Shown here in pieces: positions 1 to 11,222 of a stretch of DNA of 64,000 nucleotides. Each line of letters begins with the position of its first letter. The first letter of the stretch is position 1. A model generated the notes under the pieces. It saw only the letters and a program-made list of their open reading frames with translations, was not told the origin of the DNA and did not search any database. The stretch comes from Ustulina deusta (taxonomy: Eukaryota > Ascomycota > Sordariomycetes > Xylariales > Xylariaceae), in assembly GCA_023159155.1 (NCBI GenBank), contig JAJNNX010000032.1, forward strand, positions 520,386-584,385. Reading direction: 5' to 3'. The position numbers and the translations under genes were made by a program.

Positions 1-2183
1 GTAGGTAGGGGGTGCCCCAGTAATAGTAGTAGTAGTCGTCTCTGGGAGGCAGGTCGCGGCCCTTCTTCTTCGCCCGCTTCCTGGCCTTCTCGTAGTTCTC
101 CTCCAGCCGTTTCTGGTGGAGCAGGTGCATCCTGTGTTGGACCTTGGCGCGGATCGAGTCGTTCCCTGTCACTCGCACTGAGTTGTGCGCCGAGATGTGT
201 GCGCTGTTGTCAGGTGGGCAGAGCGCGGCGCGGCCAGACTCGTAGAACTTGTCTGGGGCTGGATACCCATGGAAATCTCCCGTTAGTCACTATGGAGGGG
301 AGAGTCGGTGGGAATTGGGTACAGACCTTTGTCCTTCTCGCTTTGGAATATGGGCAGCCTGTTGGCTATGCTGGAGCTGTGGCTGGTCCGCACAGACTCG
401 CAGTACCAGCAGGTGCATTCGGAGTATACTTCCCCGTAGAGATCCTGGTACACTTTGCTGGTCCATTCGAATGCAACTGATAACTTATCCTCGTCAATCT
501 TATCGTCGTGGTCAATGAATCTCGTTGTTTCCGCGTACATCCATCCACAGTAGCTAGCAGGACTGAGTTGATGAGTGTGCCATGCGAGGTCGACATCGAG
601 AGTTGGGACGGCAATTTTGGTCGGGTGTTTGCCCATGATGGCGGCGAAACGCTCGTATTTCGTGATAAGACGAGTCATCGTCTCGCGCGCGGCCGGGCTG
701 TGAAGCCAGTCCATCTACCGACATGAGGATACAAGTCAAATGTGGCATATCAGGAGTGACGGCTCACCTTGTACATCTTTTCCGTAAAAATCCCTTGCCG
801 CAAGACGGCACCGCCAAGCTCTAGGGCAAAAGGAGAGCTGTTCCCCCAGTATCTTGACATCATCTTTCTCACGTGGACCCGAGCCTCCTGGCCAAGACGA
901 TAACTCCTCTTCATCTGTGCCGCTGTAAGAGATTCCACTTGTTTGATTGCGTTAGAATCGGCGAGCGCTCGCTCGATGATGTCACGAACAGCATTCATTG
1001 ATGCGGGCGGGGGGTCGTACAGTCGACTTCGGAGATTATATCGAATAAGTCGGTTCGGGAACGTGCGCTGGAATCGATCCCTTGAGGTTCCCTCCGGTGG
1101 GAGCTGTGTTGCCAACCCCGTCTTATTGTCCAGAAGCGTACCTGGCATTGGATACCCATGCGCTAGAAGATTCTGTACATCGGTGGTGAACTTGAAAACC
1201 TCAAGATAGTCTCTTGTGAGGATCGTGCCGCAGTTGGAACAGCTTGTCTTGAAATCGCTATCGCCATAACCCTGTCCGAAGATTGAGGGGGGTTGTGGAT
1301 CTTGTTCGCCTTCGGCCATGCCGCAGGTAGACCACGGAACCAGATTCTTTGTACGGCAGCTAGGACAAGGCGGAAGGGTTTTGACAAGTGAATCGTTCAC
1401 ATTATCCCATTTCCATCCAGTTGTCTCCTCCCACGCGGCCATGCAGTCGGGAGACACTTTGTAGTTGAAGTTGGTGTCAATTGCCTCGTTTACTAGCTTC
1501 CATGGCATACCAGCGCGCCACATTTCTCCGAGGCCATGGCGCATACAGTCCTCATAATAAGCTCTAGGGTTCAGCATGTGTGCATGCCATACCATGAGCA
1601 CATCGTTAGGGATGTTAGTAAACGCCGGAATAATCTACTATATGGGATCCATACCAAGAGGTGGGAGCATGGTGCTCTCCCAGGGGCTTTCAGATTCAAG
1701 ATTCGGGGGGAAACGAGTGTACTTGGTCGTGTCTTCGGACATGTCATTTTCGGTCAGAGGATTCTCAGGAAAGCTGTTCCACCAGGCTTCGTATCGGTTA
1801 GCAGCCCTAGCAACATAGAGTGCCCATCGCTTCTCTCGAAGCAAAGACAGGTTCTTCTTCGTCTCATCGTCAAGCTTGTCGGTGTCTTGCAATGCGCCGG
1901 TGCCTTTTGTTTTGGGGAAAAGGCGGCTGTCATAGATTTGCCAAAGGCCATCGGTATATCCGATGGCCTCCTTTAAGTTCTGGAAGGCGAAGAGAAGCTT
2001 CAGGTGTGCCAAGCATGTGTCTGCAGTGACAACGTTGGCAACCATGGGAACCTGGAGGGAGAAAAAGGCCAAGTTAAGCTGATCGACGTCTTCGGGAGTC
2101 GTAGCATTGTAGCTTGGTGGTGCAGCATCGCCGTTGGAGTGTCCCGTGTCGGCCACGGTCTCGGCCTTCTCAGGCTTGCCCAT
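1..2183 (-). CDS. Glycine-rich domain-containing protein-like (DUF1399/GRDP family), 3' end cut by the window
   Basis: Read on the minus strand, four exons fit: 2183-1655, 1603-768, 714-327 and about 258 to beyond position 1. The protein has the family's repeated signatures: VLMVWHAHMLNPR after the first intron and DVDLAWHTHQLSP in exon 3. It also has Cys pairs in exon 2 (PPCPSC, SCSNCG) and ends in a basic Lys-rich stretch followed by DDYYYYWGTPY at the edge. The start is the ATG at 2183 (MGKPEKAE); the frame is open slightly further upstream but without an ATG. Introns 2 (767-715, GTGAGC..GTAG) and 3 (326-259 or 326-253, both ending AG) are normal and keep frame. Intron 1 (1654-1604) starts GTATGG and has TACTAAC, but ends CG instead of AG at the only junction that keeps the conserved motif intact. 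Fungal members have no settled biochemical role. The family assignment is fairly sure and the last acceptor is not. Confidence 0.85.
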
Positions 2184-4237
2184 GATGACAGCAAGCAAGG
2201 TGTATGTGTGCAAGGGCGACGGAAGTGATGGGATGTCTGAGTTGCCAGGCGCAGGTCTTTGTATGTCGTTCCGTCTCCTTTGTAGTCGGCAACACTAGCA
2301 CGCTTCACGTTGGAGCTGAAGTGGACCACGTGAGCTGTAAGCCTTCGAGGCGCATTCGCTGGGGACGCTTCCCAATTCGATCACCGACAGCCACCCTGCA
2401 GCAGCATCAATAGACGACTGTTATCCGAGGACAATCAACGGGACCTGAGACATAGGTATATGACTGTGCGGGCCAATCACTGCTCCTCAACACATCGTAT
2501 CATGTCATCCGAGAGGCAGTGCAAGACAACGTTCCCCAAGCTACGTCAACGAAGTTGATATATGAATATTACTTGACAGCATTATCGCGGCGAGGAGAGG
2601 CGGGCTGTGGGATGCCAGCCACCATGGTTCAATTGGTGCTGCGCTAGATGCTGATAACATGCTCAATGCAGATGGTAGGGGGCTTATGGCGGCTAGGTGT
2701 AACCGCACAGCTCTGGGTTGCACCTAGTGCCATGCTATTAGCGCTAGTACTGGTGTGTGTCGCCTGCCCTCTTTGTCGCTCCCAGGACCTCGGGAAGATG
2801 TTCCATAGGTAGCTTCTAGCGTGTTCTAATATGCCTTGCGCCTTTCAGCCGCAGCAGGTGATTATTTTCCTTGCATTTGGGTACTTAAGTAAATAAGTGG
2901 TAGTAGGTACCAGTTATAGAACCACCTGCATTAGGTACTTATTTACGTGTAGGCTGGGTAGGTATCTGTGTAAGTAATAATACGTCACGATGTCTTCAGG
3001 TTAGGTATTGTGTACATGTACCGAACAGACATACCAGTGGTGGGGACATGGCGATAGCTCCAAACAAGTACATGTAGAGATAAGGAGAGCTGAGATCAGG
3101 CCATCCATCCATGCACCAGATAGGTACTGTATGTATATGCGACAACGGCTGAGCACCTTAGGTAGCTTCAATGTTCTTTCCTAATCTGCTGACCGATGGT
3201 TGTCACCCCGCTGATAACAGCCCTCGGAACGTAATAGCTGTTTGTGTAGATACTACCTACCCACGCGGACCTGTGCAGTCGGTATGTTAATCGGTTAGAT
3301 ATGGGGTTACCCCGCCAAGGAAGCCGACAGCTTTGACGTTCAAATATGTAGGTATGTTTCTAGTGTAACGTCGACGTCGTCATCAACGTGGCTTGGCAGA
3401 AACTTGACTACAGCTTTGGAACAGGGATTTCGTTCTCAGAAAGCATGAAAGTACCAATCTACAGTAGACATTGGCAATTCTTGATTCTATGGAAACCAAA
3501 CCCGAAACGAACTGATGAGTAATCACTTTGAAATCAACTCTTCAGATACTCACTACGACTTGTACTGTCGCCCGGTATTGCCCAATGCGCCGCCGACTGT
3601 GTCTACTACCCAAACGCCCTTTTGGCGGACAGTTATACTACCTAGCTGTTGCATGATGCATCACGTCTGCATCTCACCATGTTTGTATACCGGACATCCA
3701 TACCCATCGATCCCGACGCCTGTCTCAAATCTATTCAAAGTCCAAAACTCGCCTATTCTTTCCGAGGTGATAGTTTGCGTCTCTCATCCAACATGCGCTA
3801 ACCACAAAACGCTAAAACATATTTTGTAACTGAGGTTGGGTTTAGGTACCTTGCATAACCGTCTCGTATGGATTGAGAAGTCATACGGCATCCAAGTTGC
3901 TCCGGGTATGGAGGGGCTTAGTCGGGAGCACTATCTACCGATTGGGAGGTCAGTCGCCGGCCTCGCATCGGGCAGGGTGCTCTCCGATATTCAACGCGAC
4001 AGGATGCTGAAACCCAGCAAATGTGGCTCTAGTCAGTAACGATTCACCGAGCCAGGCCTTAGGGTATAAGTCGAAGCCGTGTCTCAAAAACGCGTGTTCT
4101 CGGTTTATCCACCACGCGGGCACTAACGAACCACTGTCAGAGATGGTAGCTAGGTAAACTTGTATCCCCTTACTCACCAATCTCAACACCTTCTCTTTCA
4201 TACCGTCGGCTTCCCGATGAGTGTTTCGAGCAGAAAG
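2184..4237. other. Intergenic, no supported gene
   Basis: Several short open frames occur (for example 3515-3829 on + and 3950-4201 on -), but none has a recognisable domain or convincing intron structure. The stretch 2870-3010 is dense in TAGGTA/TACCTA motifs, which recur between genes throughout the window. Confidence 0.6.
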
Positions 4238-5068
4238 TTACCATTCCTCTAACTCGCCTGATATGTCTGATTCTATACGTTCATCTCTGAGGTTGAGTTC
4301 ACTGAAGTCATCCTCTTCATTCCTCCACGCACCGAAGAAATGCAAGGGTTTCTCCCATTGTTGGTGTAGGCGACGTCGAGAGAAGTGCTCGGGGTTTACA
4401 TCGGGGAAAAGCATCCAAAGTGGAAGCCTGGCCCAGTCGTGATGTATCACGCCGCCATCTGCCACAGCCCATACAAGATCCTTCCCGATGAAGTCAATAT
4501 CGAAAGAGGCGCACCGTTTACTGAAATTGAAAGGGCTCAAATCGGCCTCCATTTTTATGTTCTCAAGCCATGTCCCAAAATCTGCGCGTAATAACGCCAC
4601 GGTGACCAACCGAGACAAGGCTACGCCTGTTTGTGGAACACCTCGTCCTAACAGGTCTTGACCGAGAGCCGAACCGTTTGGTACACATCGGCGAACGTGC
4701 CAAGGGCGCATGCTATACCGGAAAATATGGTCGTGGCATCTCAGAATTAGGTGGTTAAGGGCTGCCAACGCGTATGGCCAGTGAGTGCTGACAGGCATAT
4801 TTTCGGCCTCAAGCCACCTAAGACTATCGAGCGTTCTGTGCCAATCCTCAATAATGAAGAGAAGTTGAGCGTCGTAGTCGTCGGTGCAGGGCTTCTCGGC
4901 AATTTCCCACTGGGTCTCGAATGGCATAAGCTCAGACCGCCACTGATCGGAACTCATTATATCTCGGTATCTGCAAAGATTTAGGGCGTGTAATAGGCTA
5001 TCCAAACTGGCGGCGGCGGGTCTGACAGCTAAAGGCTCCCTGTGGTCGATCACTTCGAATTGAACCAT
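4238..5068 (-). CDS. Hypothetical protein, 276 aa, no recognised domain
   Basis: A single uninterrupted frame runs from the ATG at 5068 (MVQFEVIDHREP) to a stop at 4238-4240. The protein is rich in Trp, His and Arg and soluble in character. It has no signal peptide or membrane segment and ends in an acidic tail (SDISGELEEW). Recurrent Trp motifs (IIEDWHRTLDSLRWLEAE, HHDWARLPLWMLFPDVNPEHF) suggest a folded, helix-rich protein rather than chance. I do not recognise a family. About 830 bases without a stop, in typical codons, supports a real gene. It lies alone, with more than 2 kb of non-coding sequence on either side, so context gives no functional hint. Confidence 0.6.
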   Translation of the reverse strand: MVQFEVIDHREPLAVRPAAASLDSLLHALNLCRYRDIMSSDQWRSELMPFETQWEIAEKPCTDDYDAQLLFIIEDWHRTLDSLRWLEAENMPVSTHWPYALAALNHLILRCHDHIFRYSMRPWHVRRCVPNGSALGQDLLGRGVPQTGVALSRLVTVALLRADFGTWLENIKMEADLSPFNFSKRCASFDIDFIGKDLVWAVADGGVIHHDWARLPLWMLFPDVNPEHFSRRRLHQQWEKPLHFFGAWRNEEDDFSELNLRDERIESDISGELEEW

Positions 5069-7547
5069 CTTGGCAGGAAGGATGGAAATAGTGAAACAGT
5101 ATCTAGTTTCCTAGTACAGCAGTCGAGTTCTGGTGGCTAGAAGTGATAGAGCTCTAGAGTTGGGATTGTGAAAGCCAAGGAAAGCTAGGGAAGGAAGGAA
5201 GGAAAAGAGAGCAGGTTCGGTTTGAAATATGCTAGCATACCTAGGTATATACCCAGAAAGGGCACATCTTGACTTTGCCCTAGTAAAAGAATACTATCAC
5301 TATTGATGTGAGAAGATACAGGCATGTGTGTGTCGTAGAACCTGTTTATAACAATATAAAGTTAGAAAAAAGGGACGAAACAAGGGACGTTTAGCTTGTG
5401 AAGAGAAGAGCTGGCAATGATCCGTATACATTTTTGTTGTGGGCAAGTTAAACTTCAAAGCAACCTCGCACATTACGCTGTTGTTAGTTTCTGGATGACA
5501 TTCTCGGTGACAGATTAACTAAGTTGACATAATGTTATTGCGAATCAAGTTGAAGTTTATATTCGCCTCCCCCTTCCCCCCCGGTAAGAAAGACAATAAC
5601 ACATCCTATGATACCCAATCCTGAAAGACTAAGGATACGAAGCAATTCGAGGTATCTCGTAGTAGATTGAAGTATTTACATGTGAGGCGGCGTGTTGTAG
5701 ATATCAGAGAAGGAATAGATCATGAGGTCGTGGAACTGCCCCGGTGTTTTTCTATTTGTTATTTTTATAACAGCGACAGCTCAGAATTGTTCAATCTGGC
5801 GCTCGCAGCAGGTAGACATGGATGCAAAGTTCGTAATGTGAAGTAAAAGGGTAGAGGTAGGTGGCAGGTTGAACAATTTGAGTGGCGCAGGCAACTACCG
5901 CTCGTAGAACGATGGGAATGGTAACTTAGTAACCTCCTTATGGGCAGCCGCTGGCATCAACTACGTAGGTACCTACCTAGTCCCCAGATACGTATATTAA
6001 GCAGCGCGAGTGAAATATCGGGGTTGGAGTAGTCCTGTAAAGCTACTTGTGGATATACAGGTCTGATATACTCGCTGTTGCTTTTGCTGTTTTCACACAC
6101 ACAGAGGGGGTCCCATGAGTCACCTAGCACTTCATACTTATTTTAGTTATTACGAATAATTCTATTGCGTTTTGTTTGACAGGCGAATTTAGCCAACTCT
6201 ATTTGTTCATACGTATGGAAGCGTATCTCTATACGGATGACGTGGCAGCCTTACCGGCGTTGCTCCGCTGACCGCTCAGCCTACTTGATTCAGTAGTGCG
6301 TAATGTTATGGATAAGTATACCTCTATCGTGTCCAGGCAGACTTCTGGCCCCTATTTGCACACCCAGTTGACGCGGTTGCAACTTAGGTGGATGCAACTA
6401 TATTGCGGGGAGAGTCTTCCCTATTTCCCTTAAGCTGTTGCAGCCCCCCTTTGCGCTTTGGGTTTCCAGTTAGCAGCTTGTCTACTGTTGATGTTATTCG
6501 TGATGGCCACTTCGGTGAATAGGACTCATTTGTGTTCTGCTGGGGTTGATGTGGCATGGAGGTAAATTGGGGCAAATGCACTCCTACCCTACGCAGGATG
6601 CTACACACCTTCGTAACGTGACAAGGCAACAGTCACCAAATCTTGGCCGAGTGCGCAAAGTGTCCCCAATACTTGCCTACCTTCTAATGCCTAACTCCGA
6701 ACAGAACGGATACTTGGTTGGATAACACCAGTACCAATCCTCCATGCTGAGGTGACTTAAACGCAAAAAAAAGGAGGGAGGGGGTTACAGCCGTATTTTC
6801 TTTCTTGTGTCGATCTGGCTGACATAGGTATCCCTTGACATTCGGTCGCACCACCCGCATTGCACTAGTTACCCATGTACAGTCATCCGGCTCCTCTTCC
6901 GCCGCGATCAATATATATATATGGAAAAACACCTCCCTGTTACCGATTGAGCATCGCCAATGAGGTGGGTGGACCCAAGTCCTCGGGTCATAGCGGTTCC
7001 TAGCCGAGCCCCATTTGGGTGCCAGTTGGGTGGTATGCATGCAAGAGAACCGGTTCACCCCCTTGCAGCGTCGCCTAGTCTTTTGAGTGCGGGTGCGGGT
7101 GGGCGGCACACTTCCGTCCCTGGTAAGGGGTTACCAAAGTATTGGGTCCGAAGAGATGGAGCCGCTACCCTCCACTGGGCACATATGTAGCTTACCAATA
7201 AATATACGCACACTGCATCACAAATGGAACGATGATATAGACTCTTGCCAGGGTATTTCCCAATCCTCTGGCTCTTTTAGCTCGGACCCATGCCGTCGGG
7301 TCGTTGCCTCGTGCGGGATAATCCAGTCCCTCGGGTTGTCTCAAGTCTTTCGTCCTGGATGTTAGTGAGATGGCGAGATGTTTGAAGGCAACTAGCCCGC
7401 GGATTGGATCTGAAAAGGCCTGGGGCATTGATATTTTACACCTCCTATGCCCATCTGACTGTCTTGGGAGTTAACCCCGTTCAAAACTTTCTAGCCCAGA
7501 CCCATCATTGTTAGCCTTCAAAGTCCCAAGGGTAGCTCGAAATACCC
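5069..7547. other. Intergenic, no supported gene
   Basis: This is a long non-coding stretch with low-complexity patches: GGAA repeats near 5190-5205 just upstream of the orphan gene, and a short AT run near 6912. Open frames on both strands at 6384-7428 are short and overlap one another. I see no domain and no transposon signature. Confidence 0.5.
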
Positions 7548-8381
7548 ATGGAAGAGCTCAAGAATATCGACTATAAAGGTATTGGAGGGGGACTACCAAC
7601 GGCTTGCCTTCGAGACTTATCGCCAAGTGAATCAACTATTAGCCTGAATGGCGACTGGCAAATCCCGTGAGACGCCTTCTCTTCCCCCTTTCCTTGTGAA
7701 TTACTGACCGGTGGTAGGTCTCCGCATCAAACTCCTGAATGTGAACCTCATCCCGACACATCGACGACAAAGTCTACTCTAACTATCGAGCTGGAAACTC
7801 AGTCAAGTGAAGGATCATCAGCAACAATTCACGGGGCTTCACTCGTCTCTTCCACGAATGGGCAATGCTTGCAGCTCAGTTTGAGCCCCCTCGAGAGATA
7901 CTGTTGTCATGCTGAAGCATATGAACAGCTCGTAGTGGGCCAAATAACGGATCGTCAATCGCGTACACGACTCAGCGAACTCGAGGATTCGCTAGACGCT
8001 GCGGCGAGACTACTTGCCGGATGCACACCTCAATTTTCAGCATTATCCTCTTCGATTCCCAGGTCTACCTCGGGCGGAGACCCCAACATGATACCTGCAT
8101 TCGAGCTCGATCCCCTTATGATGGACGCACCCGAGTTGAAGGCTGCGCCGCGGGAAGAACAAGCGAAGGACCTGCATAAAATGTAGGCCGAAGCCATGAG
8201 ATCGTAGTGAGGTGTCGCTGACTGATATTTGTATTGGTGTAGTGCCAAGTTGAGGAGGCGCCTTAAAGCAGAGGGTAGCGGGCGAGTGATGAAGTCGGTG
8301 CGCGTCCGCAAGAGAAGCAAGACGAGTAATAAATCCAATGAGACAGGCCGCGGAGGCGTAGGATCGTTTGAAATTAACTAA
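7548..8381 (+). CDS. Hypothetical three-exon protein, 240 aa
   Basis: Three exons fit precisely: 7548-7666, 7718-8182 and 8243-8381. Intron 1 (51 bp) is GTGAGA..GTAG with TTACTGAC before the acceptor. Intron 2 (60 bp) is GTAGGC..GTGTAG with GCTGACTGAT. Both keep one frame through to a TAA at 8379. The protein starts MEELKNIDYKGIGG and has a Ser/Thr-rich linker. A helical segment follows (about residues 98-140, including RTRLSELEDSLDAAARLLAG), then a basic C-terminus in exon 3 with RRRLK and SVRVRKRSK. The basic tail resembles C-terminal parts of some fungal regulators, but no Zn2Cys6 cluster or other DNA-binding domain is visible here or just upstream, so I assign no function. Without splicing, the main frame stops at 8184. 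Confidence 0.55.
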
Positions 8382-9398
8382 GAGTGTCTATTTGTGCCAC
8401 ACCGAAGCCTTGTGAGATTTCATAGGTATGTATATATCTCGTAGAGCGCATCGGGATGCGACGCCTAGGCTAAGCAAACGTTGTATCTGTATCGTTAGGT
8501 TGACCGTTTTCGAGGGTCAAGTGAACCTCAACATATCGTTTGGTAGAATCTAGAATCGATGAAGGATGAAGATCCAGCCGCAGCCTCGAGCGTTGGAATG
8601 ATGTTGAGGTTCATGTGGCAACTGAAATGGATACATACTGTGGTCAGTTTAGGTGATCTAGTTTGCCTTAATCGGCCATGTTTGCTGTCTTATAATTTCC
8701 TAGCCGCTGGTTCTCCTTAGCAACTTCGGGGGTGGATTCAAATGGCGATCGTAGGTAGATGGTGGCTTATCTCATCAGGAACATCGCCGACTCAACCTTA
8801 GACTTCAGTAGCTTCAGGCACTTTTATCTAAATGCCCAGTGATTGGTTGGCAGCATCCATGATTACAGCGACGGTAACAGGTTATGCCGCAGTATGAAAG
8901 ACAAAGCTATTGGCTTTGGAGGGAGCCAACTGCATGGGGCCTCAACCAGTCGACCTATGAAGGAACGGCGCGCTCATCCGCATGCTAGTTATTTCATCAT
9001 CGAATAGATAATCGTGCCGTCCAGGGAATATTAGAAGGCAGGTTCTAAGCGATTCAACAAAATAGAACGAGGTTGAAATCAGGACAGTAGGTAAAGTTGT
9101 GCAGGAGAAATGAAAGACAGCTTTCAGACCCCGTACCTATTTGGGGCATTTATCCTTTAGACACATAATGACAATAATGCAATATGTGCCTATCGGGTAA
9201 GCCGGCGATTGTTCTTCGTCATCACTGATCATCATTATTGTTAGGGGTAGGTACCTCATTAGCTTGCCACTGTCGCATGCCTCCGCGGACTAAGTTGGAC
9301 AGTCGCGCGCAACATCGCCCATGATCTCATTCTCCACGCGCCCGCGGTCTGCGGAGCGGCAGCAGCACGTACAGCTCCCATAGACGTCCGGAATAACA
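8382..9398. other. Intergenic, 5' region of the UVRAG-like gene
   Basis: No gene is seen. Just upstream of the next gene, an ATG at 9321 opens a 20-codon frame ending with TAG at 9381. It is in frame with the main ATG at 9399 and may act as an upstream ORF in the leader. Confidence 0.5.
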
Positions 9399-11222
9399 AT
9401 GCTGTCCCAAAACAGGCGCTTGCGGCATCTCCACGGAATATACATACGCAACCTCAGCTTCACCAAGCCTCACGGCCGCGCGGCCGACGACCTCGACGCC
9501 GACCTCCATTCCAGCAAGCCGCAAGACGCCCAACGCCCACGCCCACTCCACCATGCCCACTCGTCCGAGAGCCTCCGGCCGCGCGCCGGCGCTCGCAGGC
9601 GCAGCACCGCCCTGGCCACTGCCACGCCCGTCACCCGCCACAAGCAGCTCGAATACGCCGTCGAGAGCAGAGCCGCCGACGTGTTCTTCTCGCTGCATTG
9701 CGACGGCGAGGAGGACCCCGTCTACATCAGCGAGGTCGGCCAGCGATCGACCAACTTCAACTTCCGCTTCTTCGATCTGTCGAGCGCCGGCCCTGGCGTC
9801 TTGCGGCTGTGCGAGGTGAAGATCCGGCTGTGGGCCAAACGACGCATGTCATGGAGCCTGTTGCTCTCCCAGGACATCGACCTCCGTTCGCTGCACTATC
9901 TCGACAGCCTACGGAACCACCATTTCCCGCCCAATTGCATCATCTTCCACCTCGGAGACGCCATGTACTCGCTTGACCTCGCGAGCAAACGCCCCGAGCC
10001 GAAGCAGACCTCGCCGCTTCCCAGTTCCTCCTACAATGCTCTGATGAAGCTATCCAATTTGCATAACTCTATCCAAGATGCTCTGGCTACTCGTGAAGTC
10101 CTGACCGCCCAGATCAATTCTTTGCTTGAAGGCATACCGGATGACGCAGTCCCGCAGGCCCAGGAGTCTGCTCGCATCGCCTCGACTTACCTCTCAGCCC
10201 AGACGCGGACTCTCTGCTCGGCTCAGACACGGCGGGATGATCTCAAGACATCTATCCAAGCTCGCCGAGAGGCCATTAAGGAGGGACACTCTGCACAATC
10301 CCGGGCTGCAGACCATGTCGAACATGCCCAGTCCAAATTGCCAGCGTCGCAGGCATTGATTTCATCTACGCGCGAGAGTATTCACGGCCAACGACGCCGC
10401 ATTTGTGAAGATCTCACACACATTTTCCCCATCACACCCCACCCGTCAGGGGCGCCCCTTTCTTTCAGCATCTGCGGCATACCGCTACCGAACTCCGATT
10501 ACGATCCGACATCATCATCATCCGCCGAGGACACGCTCTCTGCAGCTCTAGGTTACGTCGCGCAGCTGACCTATGCTCTACAATTCTATCTATGTGTGCC
10601 TCTCCCATATCCAATAACAAATTTTGGCTCGCGTAGCAGTATCCGTGACGATATCTCGCTGTTACCCGATGCCCAGCGTGATTTCCCCTTATTTCTACGC
10701 GGCGGTGCCACGGCGCAGCATCGATTTGACTACGGCTGGTTCTTACTAAACAAAGATATTGAGGCTTTGTGCGTGTCGGCCGGGCTCAAGATTGTCGATA
10801 TTCGGCACACGCTGCCGAATCTCAAGTACCTCCTGTACGTCTGCAGCGCGGGGAGCGACGAGGTACCGGAGCGCAAGCGTGGTGGCATTCGAGGGCTATG
10901 GGCAGGACGGATGAAAGGGAGAGTCGGGATGGGCAGTTCACTTACTAGTGCTGATGATGGCGGCAGTAGTGCTGGTGGCAGTCGTCGTGGTAGTATGGAT
11001 AGCGAGATTTTGAGCGGTAAACAGAGAGAAACGCTGAACCGTGCTCTCGGCCGGGAGAATGACCACGACAGCCGAGATGATTCCCTACAAAGCAGTATCG
11101 GCGCCACAGGTAAACAACAGCAGCAGCAGCATTCGCCCGTCCGCCTGCCGTTTGATGAAGGGGCTTCCAAGCTCACGTTGCGTACAAAGGGTTTGAGGGA
11201 GAATGTTAGTGCACATACTTAA
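9399..11222 (+). CDS. UVRAG/Vps38-like subunit of PI3-kinase complex II (Atg14/UVRAG family)
   Basis: This single-exon frame encodes 607 aa. The N-terminus (LSQNRRLRHLHGIYIRNLSF) and the following C2-like beta region, with VFFSLHCDGEEDPVYISEVG and FNFRFFDLSS, are typical of fungal UVRAG homologues. A helical, Gln/Arg/Ala-rich region at about residues 205-335 is the expected coiled coil that pairs with the Beclin/Vps30 subunit. A conserved C-terminal domain follows (ALGYVAQLTYALQFYLCVPL, then FDYGWFLLNKDIEALC). The tail is low complexity, with Ser/Gly and a short poly-Gln run. In the family this protein joins Vps34, Vps15 and Vps30 in class III PI3-kinase complex II, which makes PI3P on endosomes for vacuolar sorting. 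It lacks the N-terminal Cys pairs typical of Atg14, so UVRAG/Vps38 is preferred. The start at 9399 is the first ATG not followed by a stop in this frame. Confidence 0.88.
   Translation: MLSQNRRLRHLHGIYIRNLSFTKPHGRAADDLDADLHSSKPQDAQRPRPLHHAHSSESLRPRAGARRRSTALATATPVTRHKQLEYAVESRAADVFFSLHCDGEEDPVYISEVGQRSTNFNFRFFDLSSAGPGVLRLCEVKIRLWAKRRMSWSLLLSQDIDLRSLHYLDSLRNHHFPPNCIIFHLGDAMYSLDLASKRPEPKQTSPLPSSSYNALMKLSNLHNSIQDALATREVLTAQINSLLEGIPDDAVPQAQESARIASTYLSAQTRTLCSAQTRRDDLKTSIQARREAIKEGHSAQSRAADHVEHAQSKLPASQALISSTRESIHGQRRRICEDLTHIFPITPHPSGAPLSFSICGIPLPNSDYDPTSSSSAEDTLSAALGYVAQLTYALQFYLCVPLPYPITNFGSRSSIRDDISLLPDAQRDFPLFLRGGATAQHRFDYGWFLLNKDIEALCVSAGLKIVDIRHTLPNLKYLLYVCSAGSDEVPERKRGGIRGLWAGRMKGRVGMGSSLTSADDGGSSAGGSRRGSMDSEILSGKQRETLNRALGRENDHDSRDDSLQSSIGATGKQQQQQHSPVRLPFDEGASKLTLRTKGLRENVSAHT

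Noticed and set aside
3515..3829. 104-codon frame on the plus strand
   Set aside because: Composition is Pro/Thr/His/Cys-rich without domain or signal; it is isolated in TAGGTA-rich intergenic DNA.
3836..4201. Overlapping frames on both strands downstream of the orphan gene
   Set aside because: Each strand offers a short frame across the same bases with no family match, so neither can be preferred.
6684..7428. Several 76-141 codon frames on both strands
   Set aside because: They overlap each other, lack domains, and have no convincing intron signals.
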